Position numbers and translations under genes: made by a program
NCBI RefSeq assembly: GCF_030848945.1
Contig: NZ_JANHAX010000001.1
Span: forward strand, 1,157,103-1,221,102
Direction of reading: 5' to 3'
Source of the DNA: Marimonas arenosa
GTDB lineage: Bacteria > Pseudomonadota > Alphaproteobacteria > Rhodobacterales > Rhodobacteraceae
Length of the DNA: 64,000 nt
Notes under the pieces: generated by a model
What the model saw: the letters and a program-made list of their open reading frames with translations, nothing else
Told to the model about the DNA's origin: nothing
Database searches by the model: none
Part shown: in pieces, positions 27,837 through 37,018 of the stretch
Numbering within the stretch: the stretch's first letter is position 1
Layout of the letters: each line of letters starts with the position of its first letter

Positions 27837-28691
27837 GTGCAAAGCCGGATCTCTCGCGATCAGATTGCGGACCGCTTTCTGGAAGCCGCCGAGCTTCTCG
27901 AAAGCCAGGGAGCGGACAGGTTTCGCGTGCGGGCCTACAGGCAGGGCGCGGAGACCATGCGCGGGCTTGGAGAGGATCCGGCGCGGATCCTGGAACGCGA
28001 CGGGCTGGAAGGTCTGATCGCCTTGCCTGGAATCGGAACCCGGCTGGCCCGCGCCATTGACGAGATGGTGGCGACGGGACGCTGGATCCAGCTTGAGCGG
28101 ATGCGCGGCGAGGCCGAGCCTGAAAACTTGTTCCAGACCGTGCCGGGCATCGGAGCAACGACCGCGCGAGCAATTCACGACGAGCTTCATGTCGATACGC
28201 TCGAAGCGCTCGAAATTGCGGCGTATGACGGTCGGCTGGAGCAGGTCCCTGGTATCGGACCCCGGCGCGCGGCCGCAATCCGTGCCTCGCTGGCCGCAAT
28301 GCTGGCGCGCCGGAGCAGACGTGGCCCGGACGACCACGAGGAACCGCCGATCGCCGAGCTTCTCGAGGTCGACGCGCGCTATCGAGAGAAGGCGCGCGAG
28401 GGCGGCCTAAGGCTCATCGCACCGCGAAGGTTCAACCCGACGGGCGAGGCGTGGTTGCCGATCTTTCACAGCGAACGCGGCGGCTGGGCCTTCACCTCGC
28501 TCTACTCGAACACGGCCCGCGCCCATGATCTCGGCAAGACGGATGACTGGGTGGTCATCTATTTCGGCCGTCCGGGCGGGCCGGAGCATCAGCGCACGGT
28601 GGTGACGGAAACCCATGGCCCGCTCGAAGGCCGGCGCGTGGTTCGTGGCCGGGAAACCGACTGCATGGAACATTATTTTGCAGATGGCTGA
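27837..28691 (+). CDS. Helix-hairpin-helix DNA-binding protein (PolX N-terminal-like)
   Basis: This 284-residue protein begins like the N-terminal helix-hairpin-helix domain of family X polymerases: [20 protein letters not shown], then two hairpins ([14 protein letters not shown] near 62 and [13 protein letters not shown] near 100) and [12 protein letters not shown] near 135. The C-terminal half ([33 protein letters not shown]) is a separate conserved domain; no polymerase or PHP catalytic residues are present. The GTG start has GGGAGG upstream. Its stop overlaps the start of the topoisomerase VI B remnant (ATGGCTGA), suggesting an ancestral DNA-transaction operon. Confidence 0.8.
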   Translation: MQSRISRDQIADRFLEAAELLESQGADRFRVRAYRQGAETMRGLGEDPARILERDGLEGLIALPGIGTRLARAIDEMVATGRWIQLERMRGEAEPENLFQTVPGIGATTARAIHDELHVDTLEALEIAAYDGRLEQVPGIGPRRAAAIRASLAAMLARRSRRGPDDHEEPPIAELLEVDARYREKAREGGLRLIAPRRFNPTGEAWLPIFHSERGGWAFTSLYSNTARAHDLGKTDDWVVIYFGRPGGPEHQRTVVTETHGPLEGRRVVRGRETDCMEHYFADG

Positions 28692-28902
28692 GCCTTCCCC
28701 CAGCCACGGAAAGCCCGGACAGAGGGTGTCGGCACTGGAGCTTGAGGTCCGGCAGCGAGACATTTCGATCTCGGCCTTCTTCCTCAAGAACCGGCACCTT
28801 CTGGGAGTCGAAACGCCTGCGAAGGCGCTGGTGACGGCCGTGAAAAAGGCGGTGGACAACGCGATAGACGCCTGCGAAGACGCGGGTATACCTCGGAAGT
28901 GA
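28684..28902 (+). pseudogene. N-terminal remnant of DNA topoisomerase VI subunit B
   Basis: The 72-residue frame contains [20 protein letters not shown] followed by [19 protein letters not shown], the start of the GHKL ATPase fold of Top6B with its N-box. A full subunit has several hundred residues; here a stop follows at codon 73 and no continuation is found. It overlaps the preceding gene by 8 bases. The family match is strong; truncation is seen directly. Confidence 0.8.
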
Positions 28903-29052
28903 AAGAAGCGGTCGAGCCCGGTTCGGAAATCATAAGGGAGATCGTTCTCGGGCTTCCGCATTGTGACAGGGCACTCGCGCAATACCTTGTCCTTAGGTCC
29001 CGGGACCGACGCGAAGCCCATCATCGCGCCTATATCGAAACCTCCTGCCGCA

Positions 29053-29349
29053 TATGGTTTCACAAATATCTACCGAACGCTGAAGGTGGGTTCCGGCAAC
29101 GCCGCACACATCAACCGGTTCCTTTGCGTACCACGGGCCAGGTTTTTCGGCGTGATGCCGCAAGATATTGCTGATTTCGGGCTCGCCGACGCGACCCATC
29201 CGCTGTCGAAAACCGATATCAAACGCGCGAGGGACGCGCTGAAGAATGACCCGTTCGTCGTGTCGTACCCGGAATGGATCGGAGCAATTGATCAACTGCT
29301 GGATACCTGCGCAACCGCCCCCGCGCCTGCGACCAGTGCGGCACGATGA
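29053..29349 (+). pseudogene. C-terminal remnant of DNA topoisomerase VI subunit A
   Basis: From about 29053 the frame reads YGFTNIYRTLKVGSGNAAHI, then ARFFGVMPQDIADFG and DIKRARDALKNDPFV, which matches the Toprim-side C-terminal part of Top6A. The N-terminal winged-helix domain with the catalytic tyrosine is absent. About 150 bases of unrecognised sequence separate it from the subunit B remnant, so an internal deletion has joined the two ends of an ancestral top6B-top6A pair. Confidence 0.75.
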
Positions 29350-29738
29350 TGCTGCGCGCCGGCGAGGAGGCAGACGACGAGCATCTCGACGGGGGTCAGA
29401 GGCTGGAGGAGTTCCTCCAGTCGGTGGATTACGACGTGTGGTATTGTCCGGACTGCGGCCACATGACCATCAAGGGGTATCGCGGCTGGTTTTCGGGCTA
29501 TTCCACCTGCCCGCAATGCGATTACCGGACGCTCGAGACAACATCGACGGTGCTGAAGGCGGCAACCAAATCCTCGTCCGGGCGCAAACGTGTCGACTAC
29601 GATTGCAGGAATTGCAGCTACACGGACAGTGAAATCCGGACGATACCAAAGATATCCGACAGCTCTTCATCCGGTTCAAGCCGGTCCTCATTCGGCGGGG
29701 GCAGTTCGTCAGGCGGCGGGGCCAGCGGCAGCTGGTAA
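29292..29738 (+). pseudogene. C-terminal fragment of a TPM-domain (YgcG-like) protein
   Basis: The frame opens at 29292 directly after a stop and contains CDQCGTMML, WYCPDCGH, CPQCDYRT and DCRNCSYT zinc-ribbon cysteines, followed by a Ser/Gly tail (FGGGSSSGGGASGSW) typical of the end of TPM/DUF477 proteins. The N-terminal TPM domain and signal peptide are missing. The left end overlaps the topoisomerase A remnant in another frame, so this looks like a second deletion junction. It could in principle start at ATG 29346 as a small zinc-ribbon protein. Confidence 0.6.
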
Positions 29739-29892
29739 CCTCGGCGGTCGTCAGGGAGGCAAGCCTGAGATCAAGTGCTATGCTTTTGTCCGCAGAGCGG
29801 CTGGTCGTGGCGCATCAGGCGAACAACCGCCTACAAAGCAAAGGCAATTAGCCATCCAAGGCGATCAGAGAAAACTCACGAAAATGATAAGG

Positions 29893-29982
29893 TGGCGGAG
29901 ACGAAGGGATTCGAACCCTCGAGACGATTCCTCGCCTACTCCCTTAGCAGGGGAGCGCCTTCGACCACTCGGCCACGTCTCC
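29893..29982 (-). tRNA. tRNA-Ser (anticodon GCU)
   Basis: The minus strand folds as a serine tRNA: acceptor GGAGACG/CGTCTCC, discriminator G, encoded CCA, D-arm GCCGAGTGGTCGAAGGC, anticodon arm CTCCCCTGCTAAGGGAG, a long variable arm and T-arm GGGTTCGAATCCC. Length with CCA is 90 bases. It reads AGC/AGU codons. Its 3' end faces the decayed block to the left. Confidence 0.97.
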
Positions 29983-30052
29983 GCCGACCCGTTTAATCGC
30001 GCCGGACCGCGGGGACAAGGGGCTATTCCTCAGAAACCGGGTTTTCTGCGGC

Positions 30053-31150
30053 TCAGGCGTTGAACAGGAAATGCAACACGTCGCCGTCCTTGACCTCGTA
30101 ACCTTTTCCCTCGGCGCGCATCTTGCCGGCTTCCTTGGCGCCCTGTTCGCCGCCGAAGGCGACGAAATCGTCATAGGCGATGGTTTCGGCGCGGATGAAG
30201 CCGCGTTCGAAATCGCCGTGGATAACACCAGCGGCCTGCGGCGCCAGGGTGCCGCGCTTGATGGTCCAGGCGCGGGCCTCCTTGGGGCCAACGGTAAAAT
30301 AGGTCTCGAGGTTTAACAACTCGTAACCGGCCCGTATCAGCCGGTCGAGCCCCGCTTCATGCAGGCCCATTTCTTCGAGAAACATCGCCGCCTCGTCCTC
30401 GTCGAGTTGGGAGATCTCTTCCTCGATCCGGGCCGAGATCACCACCGTGGCGTTGCCCTGATCGGCGGCCATCTTCGCCACGGCTTCGGAATGCGCGTTG
30501 CCGCTGGCAGCCTCTTCCTCGGAGACGTTGCAGACATAGAGCACGGGCTTGGTGGTCAGCAACTGAAGGCCCTTCCAGGCCTTGGCGTCCTCGTCATCGA
30601 CCTCGACAACGCGCGCCGGCTGACCCGCTTCCAGCACGGCAAGCGCCTGTTTCAAAAGCCTTTCCTGCTGCACCGCCTCCTTGTCGCCGCCGCGGACCTT
30701 GCGCACGATATTGACTAGGCGTTTCTCGATCGACTCGATATCGGCGAGCATCAGTTCGGTCTCGATGGTTTCGGCGTCGGCCACCGGGTCGATGCGCCCC
30801 TCGACATGGGTGACGTCGCCATCCTCGAAACAGCGCAGCACGTGGGCGATGGCATCGACCTCGCGGATATTGGCGAGGAACTGGTTGCCGAGCCCCTCGC
30901 CTTTCGAGGCACCTTTGACCAGGCCGGCGATGTCGACGAAGGTCATACGGGTCGGGATGACCTGCTTCGACTTCGCGATTTCCGCCAGTTTATCAAGGCG
31001 TTGATCGGGAACGGCGACCTCGCCCACGTTGGGCTCGATGGTGCAGAACGGAAAGTTCGCGGCTTGCGCCGCGGCGGTGCGCGTCAGCGCATTGAAAAGC
31101 GTCGATTTGCCGACATTCGGGAGACCCACGATGCCCATTCTGAAACCCAT
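30053..31150 (-). CDS. ychF: Ribosome-associated GTPase/ATPase YchF
   Basis: This 365-residue protein has the P-loop GLPNVGKST at the N-terminus, PNVGEV, the switch region DIAGLVKGASKGEGLGNQFL, and the C-terminal TGS-like domain (AWTIKRGTLAPQAAGVIH). YchF (OLA1 type) hydrolyses ATP and binds the ribosome and stress factors. ATG 31150 has GGAAAGGA upstream. Longer upstream frames are not supported. The gene is common and single-copy. Confidence 0.96.
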   Translation of the reverse strand: MGFRMGIVGLPNVGKSTLFNALTRTAAAQAANFPFCTIEPNVGEVAVPDQRLDKLAEIAKSKQVIPTRMTFVDIAGLVKGASKGEGLGNQFLANIREVDAIAHVLRCFEDGDVTHVEGRIDPVADAETIETELMLADIESIEKRLVNIVRKVRGGDKEAVQQERLLKQALAVLEAGQPARVVEVDDEDAKAWKGLQLLTTKPVLYVCNVSEEEAASGNAHSEAVAKMAADQGNATVVISARIEEEISQLDEDEAAMFLEEMGLHEAGLDRLIRAGYELLNLETYFTVGPKEARAWTIKRGTLAPQAAGVIHGDFERGFIRAETIAYDDFVAFGGEQGAKEAGKMRAEGKGYEVKDGDVLHFLFNA

Positions 31151-31260
31151 GCCCGTTGTCCTTTCCCGGCGGATGCGGGGCGCATCTAGGAGTGCAGGGG
31201 GGGTGCGGTCAACCCCTTGGACACCGGGGTTAACACCACCGCGCGGTCGACATCGCCGGT

Positions 31261-31341
31261 ATGGCAGCCTGGCTGGCAGGCTGGCTGGCGACCCGTCTGG
31301 CGCACGATGGGGCAAGGATTTGGCAACAGGTGGCGTTAACC
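31261..31341 (+). repeat. Dispersed intergenic repeat, copy 2 (within gap 31151-31703)
   Basis: This copy reads ATGGCAGCCTGGCTGGCAGG, CCCGTCTGGCGCACGATGG, GGCAAGGAT and GGCGTTAACC, matching the minus strand of 15394-15472 block by block. It lies in the 553-base divergent gap between ychF and trpA. The remainder of that gap shows GC-rich inverted repeats but no gene I can support. Confidence 0.65.
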
Positions 31342-31703
31342 GAGCGTGCGCCGGGCCTGACGGCTTTCGGTTTGATGCGGCCGGAAGGGCATGGACATTC
31401 AGCCATTGGCCTCTTCTGGCTTGAAGAGGGCATCGAACACTGAGCCGCGCATCACCGCGCCGCGGCCCCGCGATGCGCGGTGGCGTCGCCGCTGTTCGCG
31501 GGCGGGTGTGACTGTCCCCTCCAGCGCAACAGCGGACGGGGGTCCGGCCAAACCTCGAACGCCGCCGCAGGACCATCGCGTCAATTTCCCGGCCCGCGAC
31601 GACGGGATGCGTCGCCCGCCTTCCTCCGCCCCGCAATGGGCAATTGATTTCCCCGGCGAATTTCTGCAAACCCGGCGGGCAGGTTTTTTCCGGGGAGGCC
31701 GCC

Positions 31704-32495
31704 ATGACTCGTATCGACGCCAAGTTCGCCCAGCTCAAGGCCGACGGTAAGAAGGCCTTTGTCGCCTATGTGATGGCGGGCGACCCGGACTACGGCACCT
31801 CGCTGGAGATCGTGAAAGGGCTGCCAGGCGCCGGCGTCGACATCATCGAGCTGGGCCTGCCGTTCACCGACCCGATGGCCGACGGTCCAACGATCCAGCT
31901 GGCCGGGCAACGCGCACTCGACGGCGGCATGACGTTGCAGAAGACGCTCGATCTGGCGACGGCGTTCCGCAAAACCGACGATGAGACGCCGATCGTGCTG
32001 ATGGGCTACTACAACCCGATCTACAATCGCGGTGTCGACAAATTCCTGGTCGATGCCAAGGCGGCCGGGATCGACGGGCTGATCGTCGTCGATCTGCCGC
32101 CCGAAGAGGACGAGGAGCTGTGCATCCCGGCACAGGCGGCGGGGCTGAACTTCATCCGCCTGGCCACGCCGACCACCGACGACAAACGCCTGCCGAAGGT
32201 GATGCAGAACACCTCTGGCTTCGTCTACTACGTGTCGATCACCGGCATCACCGGCGCGGCCGAGGCCGAGGCCGAGGACGTGGCGCCGGACGTGGTGCGG
32301 ATCCAGGCCGCCGGTAACCTGCCGGTGGTGGTGGGCTTCGGCATCAACACACCCGCGAAAGCCGAGGCCATTGCCGGCGTGGCCGATGGCGCCGTCGTGG
32401 GCAGCGCCATCGTCAGCCGGATCGGCAAGGGCGAGCCGGTGGCCGAGGTGCTGGGGTTCGTCAAATCGCTGGCCGACGGGGCCCACCGGGCGTAG
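31704..32495 (+). CDS. trpA: Tryptophan synthase alpha chain
   Basis: This 263-residue TIM-barrel protein has [11 protein letters not shown] with the barrel start, [17 protein letters not shown] (catalytic Glu about 49 and Asp about 60) and SITGITGA near 180. It cleaves indole-3-glycerol phosphate to indole for TrpB. trpB is not adjacent in the window. A GGGGAGG ribosome site fixes the start. A membrane protein gene follows after 13 bases. Confidence 0.96.
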   Translation: MTRIDAKFAQLKADGKKAFVAYVMAGDPDYGTSLEIVKGLPGAGVDIIELGLPFTDPMADGPTIQLAGQRALDGGMTLQKTLDLATAFRKTDDETPIVLMGYYNPIYNRGVDKFLVDAKAAGIDGLIVVDLPPEEDEELCIPAQAAGLNFIRLATPTTDDKRLPKVMQNTSGFVYYVSITGITGAAEAEAEDVAPDVVRIQAAGNLPVVVGFGINTPAKAEAIAGVADGAVVGSAIVSRIGKGEPVAEVLGFVKSLADGAHRA

Positions 32496-32508
32496 TGCCC
32501 GGGTTGCG

Positions 32509-33315
32509 ATGCTGAGCAGCCTGGTCCTGGTCAAGGTCGCGGTCACGCTTGCCGTGGTCGTGGGGCTGACGCTGATCGCCGAACATGTCAGCGCCAGGCT
32601 GGCCGGTCTCCTGGCCGGATTTCCGCACGGGATCGCCATCGTGCTCTATTTCATCGGACACGAGCAGGGGGTGGGTTTCGCCACCGCGGCTGCGATGGCG
32701 GCGGTGGGCGGGCTGGCCGCCAACATGGCGCACGCGCTGGGATTCGCCGCGCTGGCGCGCGGTCGCGGCTGGGCCGCAGCGATGCGAGCAGGGATTGGCG
32801 CGATCGTTGCTTTCCTTACAGTGGCGGCCCTGATGCGCGTCATGGCGCCCGGACCGCTTGCCGGAGCGGCGATCACGGCGGTGGCGCTGCTAGGCGCGGC
32901 GGCCGTGATGCGCGGTGCCGACGACGCGGGCGTGGCCGAGAAACCGCGGCTGACGTTCGGCGCGCTGCTGTTGCGGGCCGGCGTGGCGGCGGCGCTCGTG
33001 ACCCTGATCACCGGAATCGCAAGTGCCGTCGGACCCTACTGGGCCGGTCTGCTTTCAGGTTTCCCGGTGGTGACCTTCCCATTGCTGCTGCTGATCCAGG
33101 CGCGGCACGGGCGGGCGCCGGTAACGACCATGGTCAAGGCCTATCCGTTCGGACTGACCGCGCTGATCGTCTATACCCTGAGCGTGGCCTGGGCCTTTCC
33201 CCGCCTTGGCATGGGCTGGGGCACGCTGGCGGGATTGACGGCGAGCCTGGTTTGGATGGCGACGGCGACGCGGTTGAGGGCCGTTGTACAGAACCGTCTC
33301 GGAATGTCGTTGTGA
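32509..33315 (+). CDS. Multi-pass membrane protein of unknown function
   Basis: This 268-residue, very hydrophobic protein has about eight transmembrane segments arranged as two similar halves. Each half contains the pattern GLLAGFPHGIA or GLLSGFPVVTF after a helix, suggesting internal duplication. It may be a small transporter; the substrate is unknown. It is closely spaced after trpA and may be co-transcribed with it. Confidence 0.75.
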   Translation: MLSSLVLVKVAVTLAVVVGLTLIAEHVSARLAGLLAGFPHGIAIVLYFIGHEQGVGFATAAAMAAVGGLAANMAHALGFAALARGRGWAAAMRAGIGAIVAFLTVAALMRVMAPGPLAGAAITAVALLGAAAVMRGADDAGVAEKPRLTFGALLLRAGVAAALVTLITGIASAVGPYWAGLLSGFPVVTFPLLLLIQARHGRAPVTTMVKAYPFGLTALIVYTLSVAWAFPRLGMGWGTLAGLTASLVWMATATRLRAVVQNRLGMSL

Positions 33316-33525
33316 TGCTGGTCGGACTGGTCGTTCCGGAAGGTTGACGCAGCCAGGCTTCCACCAGATGTCGCGGCGCACAGGTGACGGTTTGGAAGAT
33401 GTTGCGCGAATACGATTGAAACCGCCGTGGAAAAACTGGAAAAATAACCCGAAACCGGCTAGTGTGCGTGAACAAGATTGAAGAAAAAGAAAAAGAATAA
33501 GGCAACGGGCAAAGACGGGCGCAAG

Positions 33526-33996
33526 ATGACCCTGCAAGGCATTCGACAGCTTCCGATCAAGGTGAAGATGCGCCACAAGAGCGATGTGCGCACCCAGTTT
33601 GCTGCTCTGTGCTGGCGCCTGAAGAACGACAAACCGCAGGTGCTGCTGATCACCTCGCGCGGGACCAAGCGTTGGATCATCCCCAAGGGCTGGCCGATGA
33701 GCGGCGTCACACCCAGCGAAGCGGCGATGACCGAGGCTTGGGAAGAAGCCGGCGTCAAGGGCAAACCGAGCGACCGCAACCTCGGACTGTTTTCCTATCT
33801 CAAGAAGATTCCGGGCCGGCCCGCGATGCCCGTGGTGGCCATGGTCTATCCGGTGCGGGTCTCGAAGCTGGTCGACGATTTCCCCGAAGCCGGGCAGCGC
33901 CGGCGCAAGTGGTTCACGCCGAAAAAGGCCGCGGCGATGGTGCGCGAGCCTGAACTGGCACAGATCCTCAAGCATTTCGACCCGCGGCTGTTGTAG
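33526..33996 (+). CDS. Nudix hydrolase
   Basis: This protein of about 156 residues has WIIPKGWPMSGVTPSEAAMT followed by EAWEEAGV, a Nudix box of the kind common in alphaproteobacteria in which the first Glu is replaced. It resembles diadenosine- or diphosphoinositol-polyphosphate hydrolases. The start is uncertain: TTG 33478 would add a lysine-rich N-terminus (KKKKKN). The region just upstream is A-rich. Confidence 0.85.
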   Translation: MTLQGIRQLPIKVKMRHKSDVRTQFAALCWRLKNDKPQVLLITSRGTKRWIIPKGWPMSGVTPSEAAMTEAWEEAGVKGKPSDRNLGLFSYLKKIPGRPAMPVVAMVYPVRVSKLVDDFPEAGQRRRKWFTPKKAAAMVREPELAQILKHFDPRLL

Positions 33997-34079
33997 CGAC
34001 CCTTGCGACAGCGCAGCATCTTGCGCGCGGCGGAGGTGGCGTTATGTAATAGGATGCTTGCGTCGCAAGGACATCGAAG

Positions 34080-34514
34080 ATGATCCAGTTTTCACTCAAA
34101 TGCGCTGAGGGCCACCGGTTCGACAGCTGGTTCCAATCGGCAGAGGCGTTCGACACGCTGCAGGCTGCGGGCCATGTCGCCTGCGCCGTCTGCGGCTCGT
34201 CAAAGGTGGAAAAGGCAGTGATGGCCCCCAGGGTCCGTCCGGCACGCGGCCAGGCCGATGCCGTACCGGAGCGGCCTTTGTCGGCCCCGGCGAGCCCGGC
34301 GGAACAGGCGCTGGCGGCGCTTAAGGCGCATGTCGAGGCCAATTCGGAATATGTCGGAATGGCGTTCGCCCGAGAGGCGCGGGCCATGCATGACGGCGAC
34401 GCACCCGAGCGCGCGATCTATGGCGAGGCCAAACCCGAAGAGGCCAAGCGGCTCATCGAGGATGGGGTGCCGGTGGCGCCCCTGCCCTTCCGGCCCGGAC
34501 GGAAATCGAATTGA
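34080..34514 (+). CDS. DUF1178 family protein
   Basis: This 144-residue protein begins MIQFSLKCAEGHRFDSWFQS and has CAVCGSSKVEKAVMAP, a two-cysteine pair with an upstream Cys/His typical of DUF1178 and consistent with a zinc site. Function is unknown. A central Pro/Ala-rich linker is followed by a helical C-terminus ending in a basic tail. Confidence 0.85.
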   Translation: MIQFSLKCAEGHRFDSWFQSAEAFDTLQAAGHVACAVCGSSKVEKAVMAPRVRPARGQADAVPERPLSAPASPAEQALAALKAHVEANSEYVGMAFAREARAMHDGDAPERAIYGEAKPEEAKRLIEDGVPVAPLPFRPGRKSN

Positions 34515-34522
34515 CATCAGTA

Positions 34523-34544
34523 AGGTGCGTGCCGGCACGCACCT
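34523..34544. promoter_or_regulatory. Perfect 22-bp palindrome before the SDR gene
   Basis: The sequence AGGTGCGTGCC followed directly by its exact complement GGCACGCACCT lies 8 bases after the DUF1178 stop and 20 bases before the SDR start. It could be a dimeric-regulator operator or a messenger hairpin. Confidence 0.5.
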
Positions 34545-34564
34545 CGTGGCGGAGGAACAAATCC

Positions 34565-35209
34565 ATGCATGTGGTGATCACCGGGGCAAATCGCGGCGTC
34601 GGAAAGGCGCTGGCGGACGGGTACCGTGGCCAGGGGGCCGAGGTGACGGCAACCGCCCGCGACGGCACGACCGGGGTGCGGCTCGACGTGACTGACCCGG
34701 ATGCGCAGGCAGCACTGGGCCGGGAACTCGACAACCGGGCGGTTGACCTGCTGATCTGCAACGCGGGCGTCTATCTCGACAAGGGACAGGCGCTGGAATC
34801 GGGATACCCGGCGCAGATGTGGGCCGACACCTTCGCCGCCAACGTGACCGGCGTGTTCCTGACCATCCAGGCGATGCTACCGCGCCTGCGGCAGGCGCAG
34901 GCGGCGAAAATCGCGATCATTTCCAGCCAGATGGCGAGCCAGGAGCGTGCGCCCGGCGGCTCCTATATCTACCGCGCCTCGAAGGCGGCGGCGCTGAACC
35001 TCGGGCGGAACCTGGCAGTGGATCTCAAAGGCGACGGCGTCGCCGTGGGCATCTACCACCCCGGATGGGTGCGCACCGACATGGGCGGCGGCGCAGCGGA
35101 TATCGGAGTCGAGGAGGCGCGTGACGGGTTGATGGCGCGGTTCAACGCGTTGAGCCTGGCAACGACAGGCGAATTTCTGACCTGGGATGGGCGGGTGCAT
35201 CCGTTCTGA
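34565..35209 (+). CDS. Short-chain dehydrogenase/reductase
   Basis: This 214-residue SDR has the cofactor motif TGANRGVGK, the NAG motif (CNAGVY), the catalytic Ser in IISSQMAS and YIYRASK (YxxxK). The short length suggests a minimal SDR of the CsgA/YciK-like type. The substrate is unknown. A GGAGGA ribosome site precedes the ATG. Confidence 0.9.
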   Translation: MHVVITGANRGVGKALADGYRGQGAEVTATARDGTTGVRLDVTDPDAQAALGRELDNRAVDLLICNAGVYLDKGQALESGYPAQMWADTFAANVTGVFLTIQAMLPRLRQAQAAKIAIISSQMASQERAPGGSYIYRASKAAALNLGRNLAVDLKGDGVAVGIYHPGWVRTDMGGGAADIGVEEARDGLMARFNALSLATTGEFLTWDGRVHPF

Positions 35210-35509
35210 GCACCTGCCCGAGCGCAGTGAGCCCGAAGGGAGAGCAGCTCCGTGACCACCAGCTTGCTGCGACCAGGACACAAAGGCGGGCATTTTCTGC
35301 AGCGGTCGTTGGGTGAAACCGGGTTCAAGCGGCGCGGGTGCTGAGTAACCGGGTCAGGCCAGAACCGCCCCCCTGCAGCCCGCGTCGATGCTCGGTCTGT
35401 GTCGCGCAGGCGCCGCATGCCGACAGTCTTGCCGCGGCAAACATGCCACCTTGCCCTTGGCCCTCAACCGCAATAAACCGCGCGGTACCAATGCTGGCGG
35501 GAAAGAAAT
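35210..35509. other. Intergenic region upstream of lysC, 300 bases
   Basis: No gene is supported. The stretch holds GC-rich short inverted repeats after the SDR gene and the presumed lysC promoter. I do not see a lysine riboswitch. Confidence 0.45.
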
Positions 35510-36748
35510 ATGCCTGTTCTCGTGATGAAATTCGGTGGCACCTCGGTCGCCAATATCGACCGCATCCGCCGCGCTGCCAAGCGCGTCGGCGTCGAGGTGG
35601 CCAAGGGCTATGACGTGATCGTCATCGTCTCGGCAATGTCCGGCAAGACCAACGAACTGGTCGGCTGGGTCGACGAGGTCAGCCCGCTGTACGACGCCCG
35701 CGAATACGATGCCGTGGTGAGTTCTGGCGAGAATGTCACCGCCGGGCTTATGGCGCTGACGCTGCAGGAAATGGATGTTCCCGCGCGCAGCTGGCAGGGC
35801 TGGCAGGTGCCGGTGAAAACTTCCGACGCCCATTCCGCCGCGCGGATCGAGGAGATCCCGCCGGAAAACATCACAGCCAAATTCGCCGAGGGCATGAAAG
35901 TGGCGGTGATCGCGGGTTTCCAGGGCGTTAGTCACGAAAGCCGGATCACCACCCTGGGTCGCGGTGGCAGTGACACCACGGCGGTGGCCTTTGCCGCCGC
36001 CTTCGGCGCCGAGCGTTGCGATATCTACACCGATGTCGATGGGGTCTATACCACTGATCCGCGGGTCAGCGACAAGGCCCGCAAGCTCGACAAGATCAGT
36101 TTCGAGGAAATGCTGGAACTGGCTTCGCTGGGGGCGAAGGTCTTGCAGACCCGCTCGGTCGAACTGGCGATGCGGTATCATGTAAAGCTGCGGGTTCTGA
36201 GCAGTTTCGAAGAACAGAGCGACGAGGCCGGCACGCTCGTCTGTGATGAGGAGGAAGTCATGGAAAACCGTCCAGTTGCGGGCATTGCCTATAGCCGCGA
36301 TGAAGCCAAGATGACGCTGGTGAGCGTGGCCGACCGGCCCGGCATCGCCGCCGCCATCTTCGGACCGCTGAGCGAGGCGGGGGTGAACGTGGACATGATC
36401 ATTCAGAACATCGCTGAAGAGGGCCGCACCGACATGACCTTCTCCTGCCCGACTGATCAGGTCAAACGGGCCGAAAAGGCGCTGAACGCGGCCAAGGACA
36501 GCGGTGACATCAATTTCCACGATCTGATCGCCGACACCGATGTTGCCAAGGTGTCGGCCGTCGGGATCGGCATGCGCTCGCAATCGGGCGTGGCGGCGAA
36601 GATGTTCAAGACGCTGTCCGACGAGGGTATCAACATCAAGGTCATCGCCACATCGGAGATCAAGATTTCCGTACTGATCGACCGGAAATACATGGAATTG
36701 GCGGTCCAGGCGCTGCACGACGCGTTCGAATTGGAAAAGGCCGCCTGA
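35510..36748 (+). CDS. lysC: Aspartate kinase
   Basis: This 412-residue protein begins with the kinase motif VMKFGGTSVAN, has the FQGV and GRGGSDTTAVAFAAAF segments of the catalytic domain and two C-terminal ACT domains (from about 265, SVADRPGIAAAIFGPLSEAG). It commits aspartate to lysine, threonine and methionine synthesis, and the ACT pair implies feedback control. It is followed by ptsP, an order common in this group. Confidence 0.96.
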   Translation: MPVLVMKFGGTSVANIDRIRRAAKRVGVEVAKGYDVIVIVSAMSGKTNELVGWVDEVSPLYDAREYDAVVSSGENVTAGLMALTLQEMDVPARSWQGWQVPVKTSDAHSAARIEEIPPENITAKFAEGMKVAVIAGFQGVSHESRITTLGRGGSDTTAVAFAAAFGAERCDIYTDVDGVYTTDPRVSDKARKLDKISFEEMLELASLGAKVLQTRSVELAMRYHVKLRVLSSFEEQSDEAGTLVCDEEEVMENRPVAGIAYSRDEAKMTLVSVADRPGIAAAIFGPLSEAGVNVDMIIQNIAEEGRTDMTFSCPTDQVKRAEKALNAAKDSGDINFHDLIADTDVAKVSAVGIGMRSQSGVAAKMFKTLSDEGINIKVIATSEIKISVLIDRKYMELAVQALHDAFELEKAA

Positions 36749-37018
36749 GGGCGCCCTGGCTCGAGCGCGCGCCGCGTATTGGCTGCACGGCACGCGGTTC
36801 TGAAACATCGATCCCGAGCGATGTCGGCGTCGCATCGCAGACGCGATCGCCAACGTGTTTCCCCGCGGGGCAGCGGGAAACGCCCAACATTCGGGCCGAG
36901 AAAATCGGCAACCGGAGCTCAGGGTCTGCGTGAAAAAGAATCCCGTTCCTATCGTCATGCGGCTGTGGTCTAAATGAGGCATGATGGATGTGACGCACCC
37001 AAGGGGGACCGATCACGC

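Noticed and set aside
31261..31443. Short plus-strand frame starting inside intergenic repeat copy 2
   Set aside because: The start belongs to the repeat, and the other repeat copy closes soon after. It is more likely a by-product of the element than a gene.
35210..35509. Lysine riboswitch upstream of lysC
   Set aside because: The leader has only short GC-rich hairpins and none of the conserved five-way junction elements I would expect.
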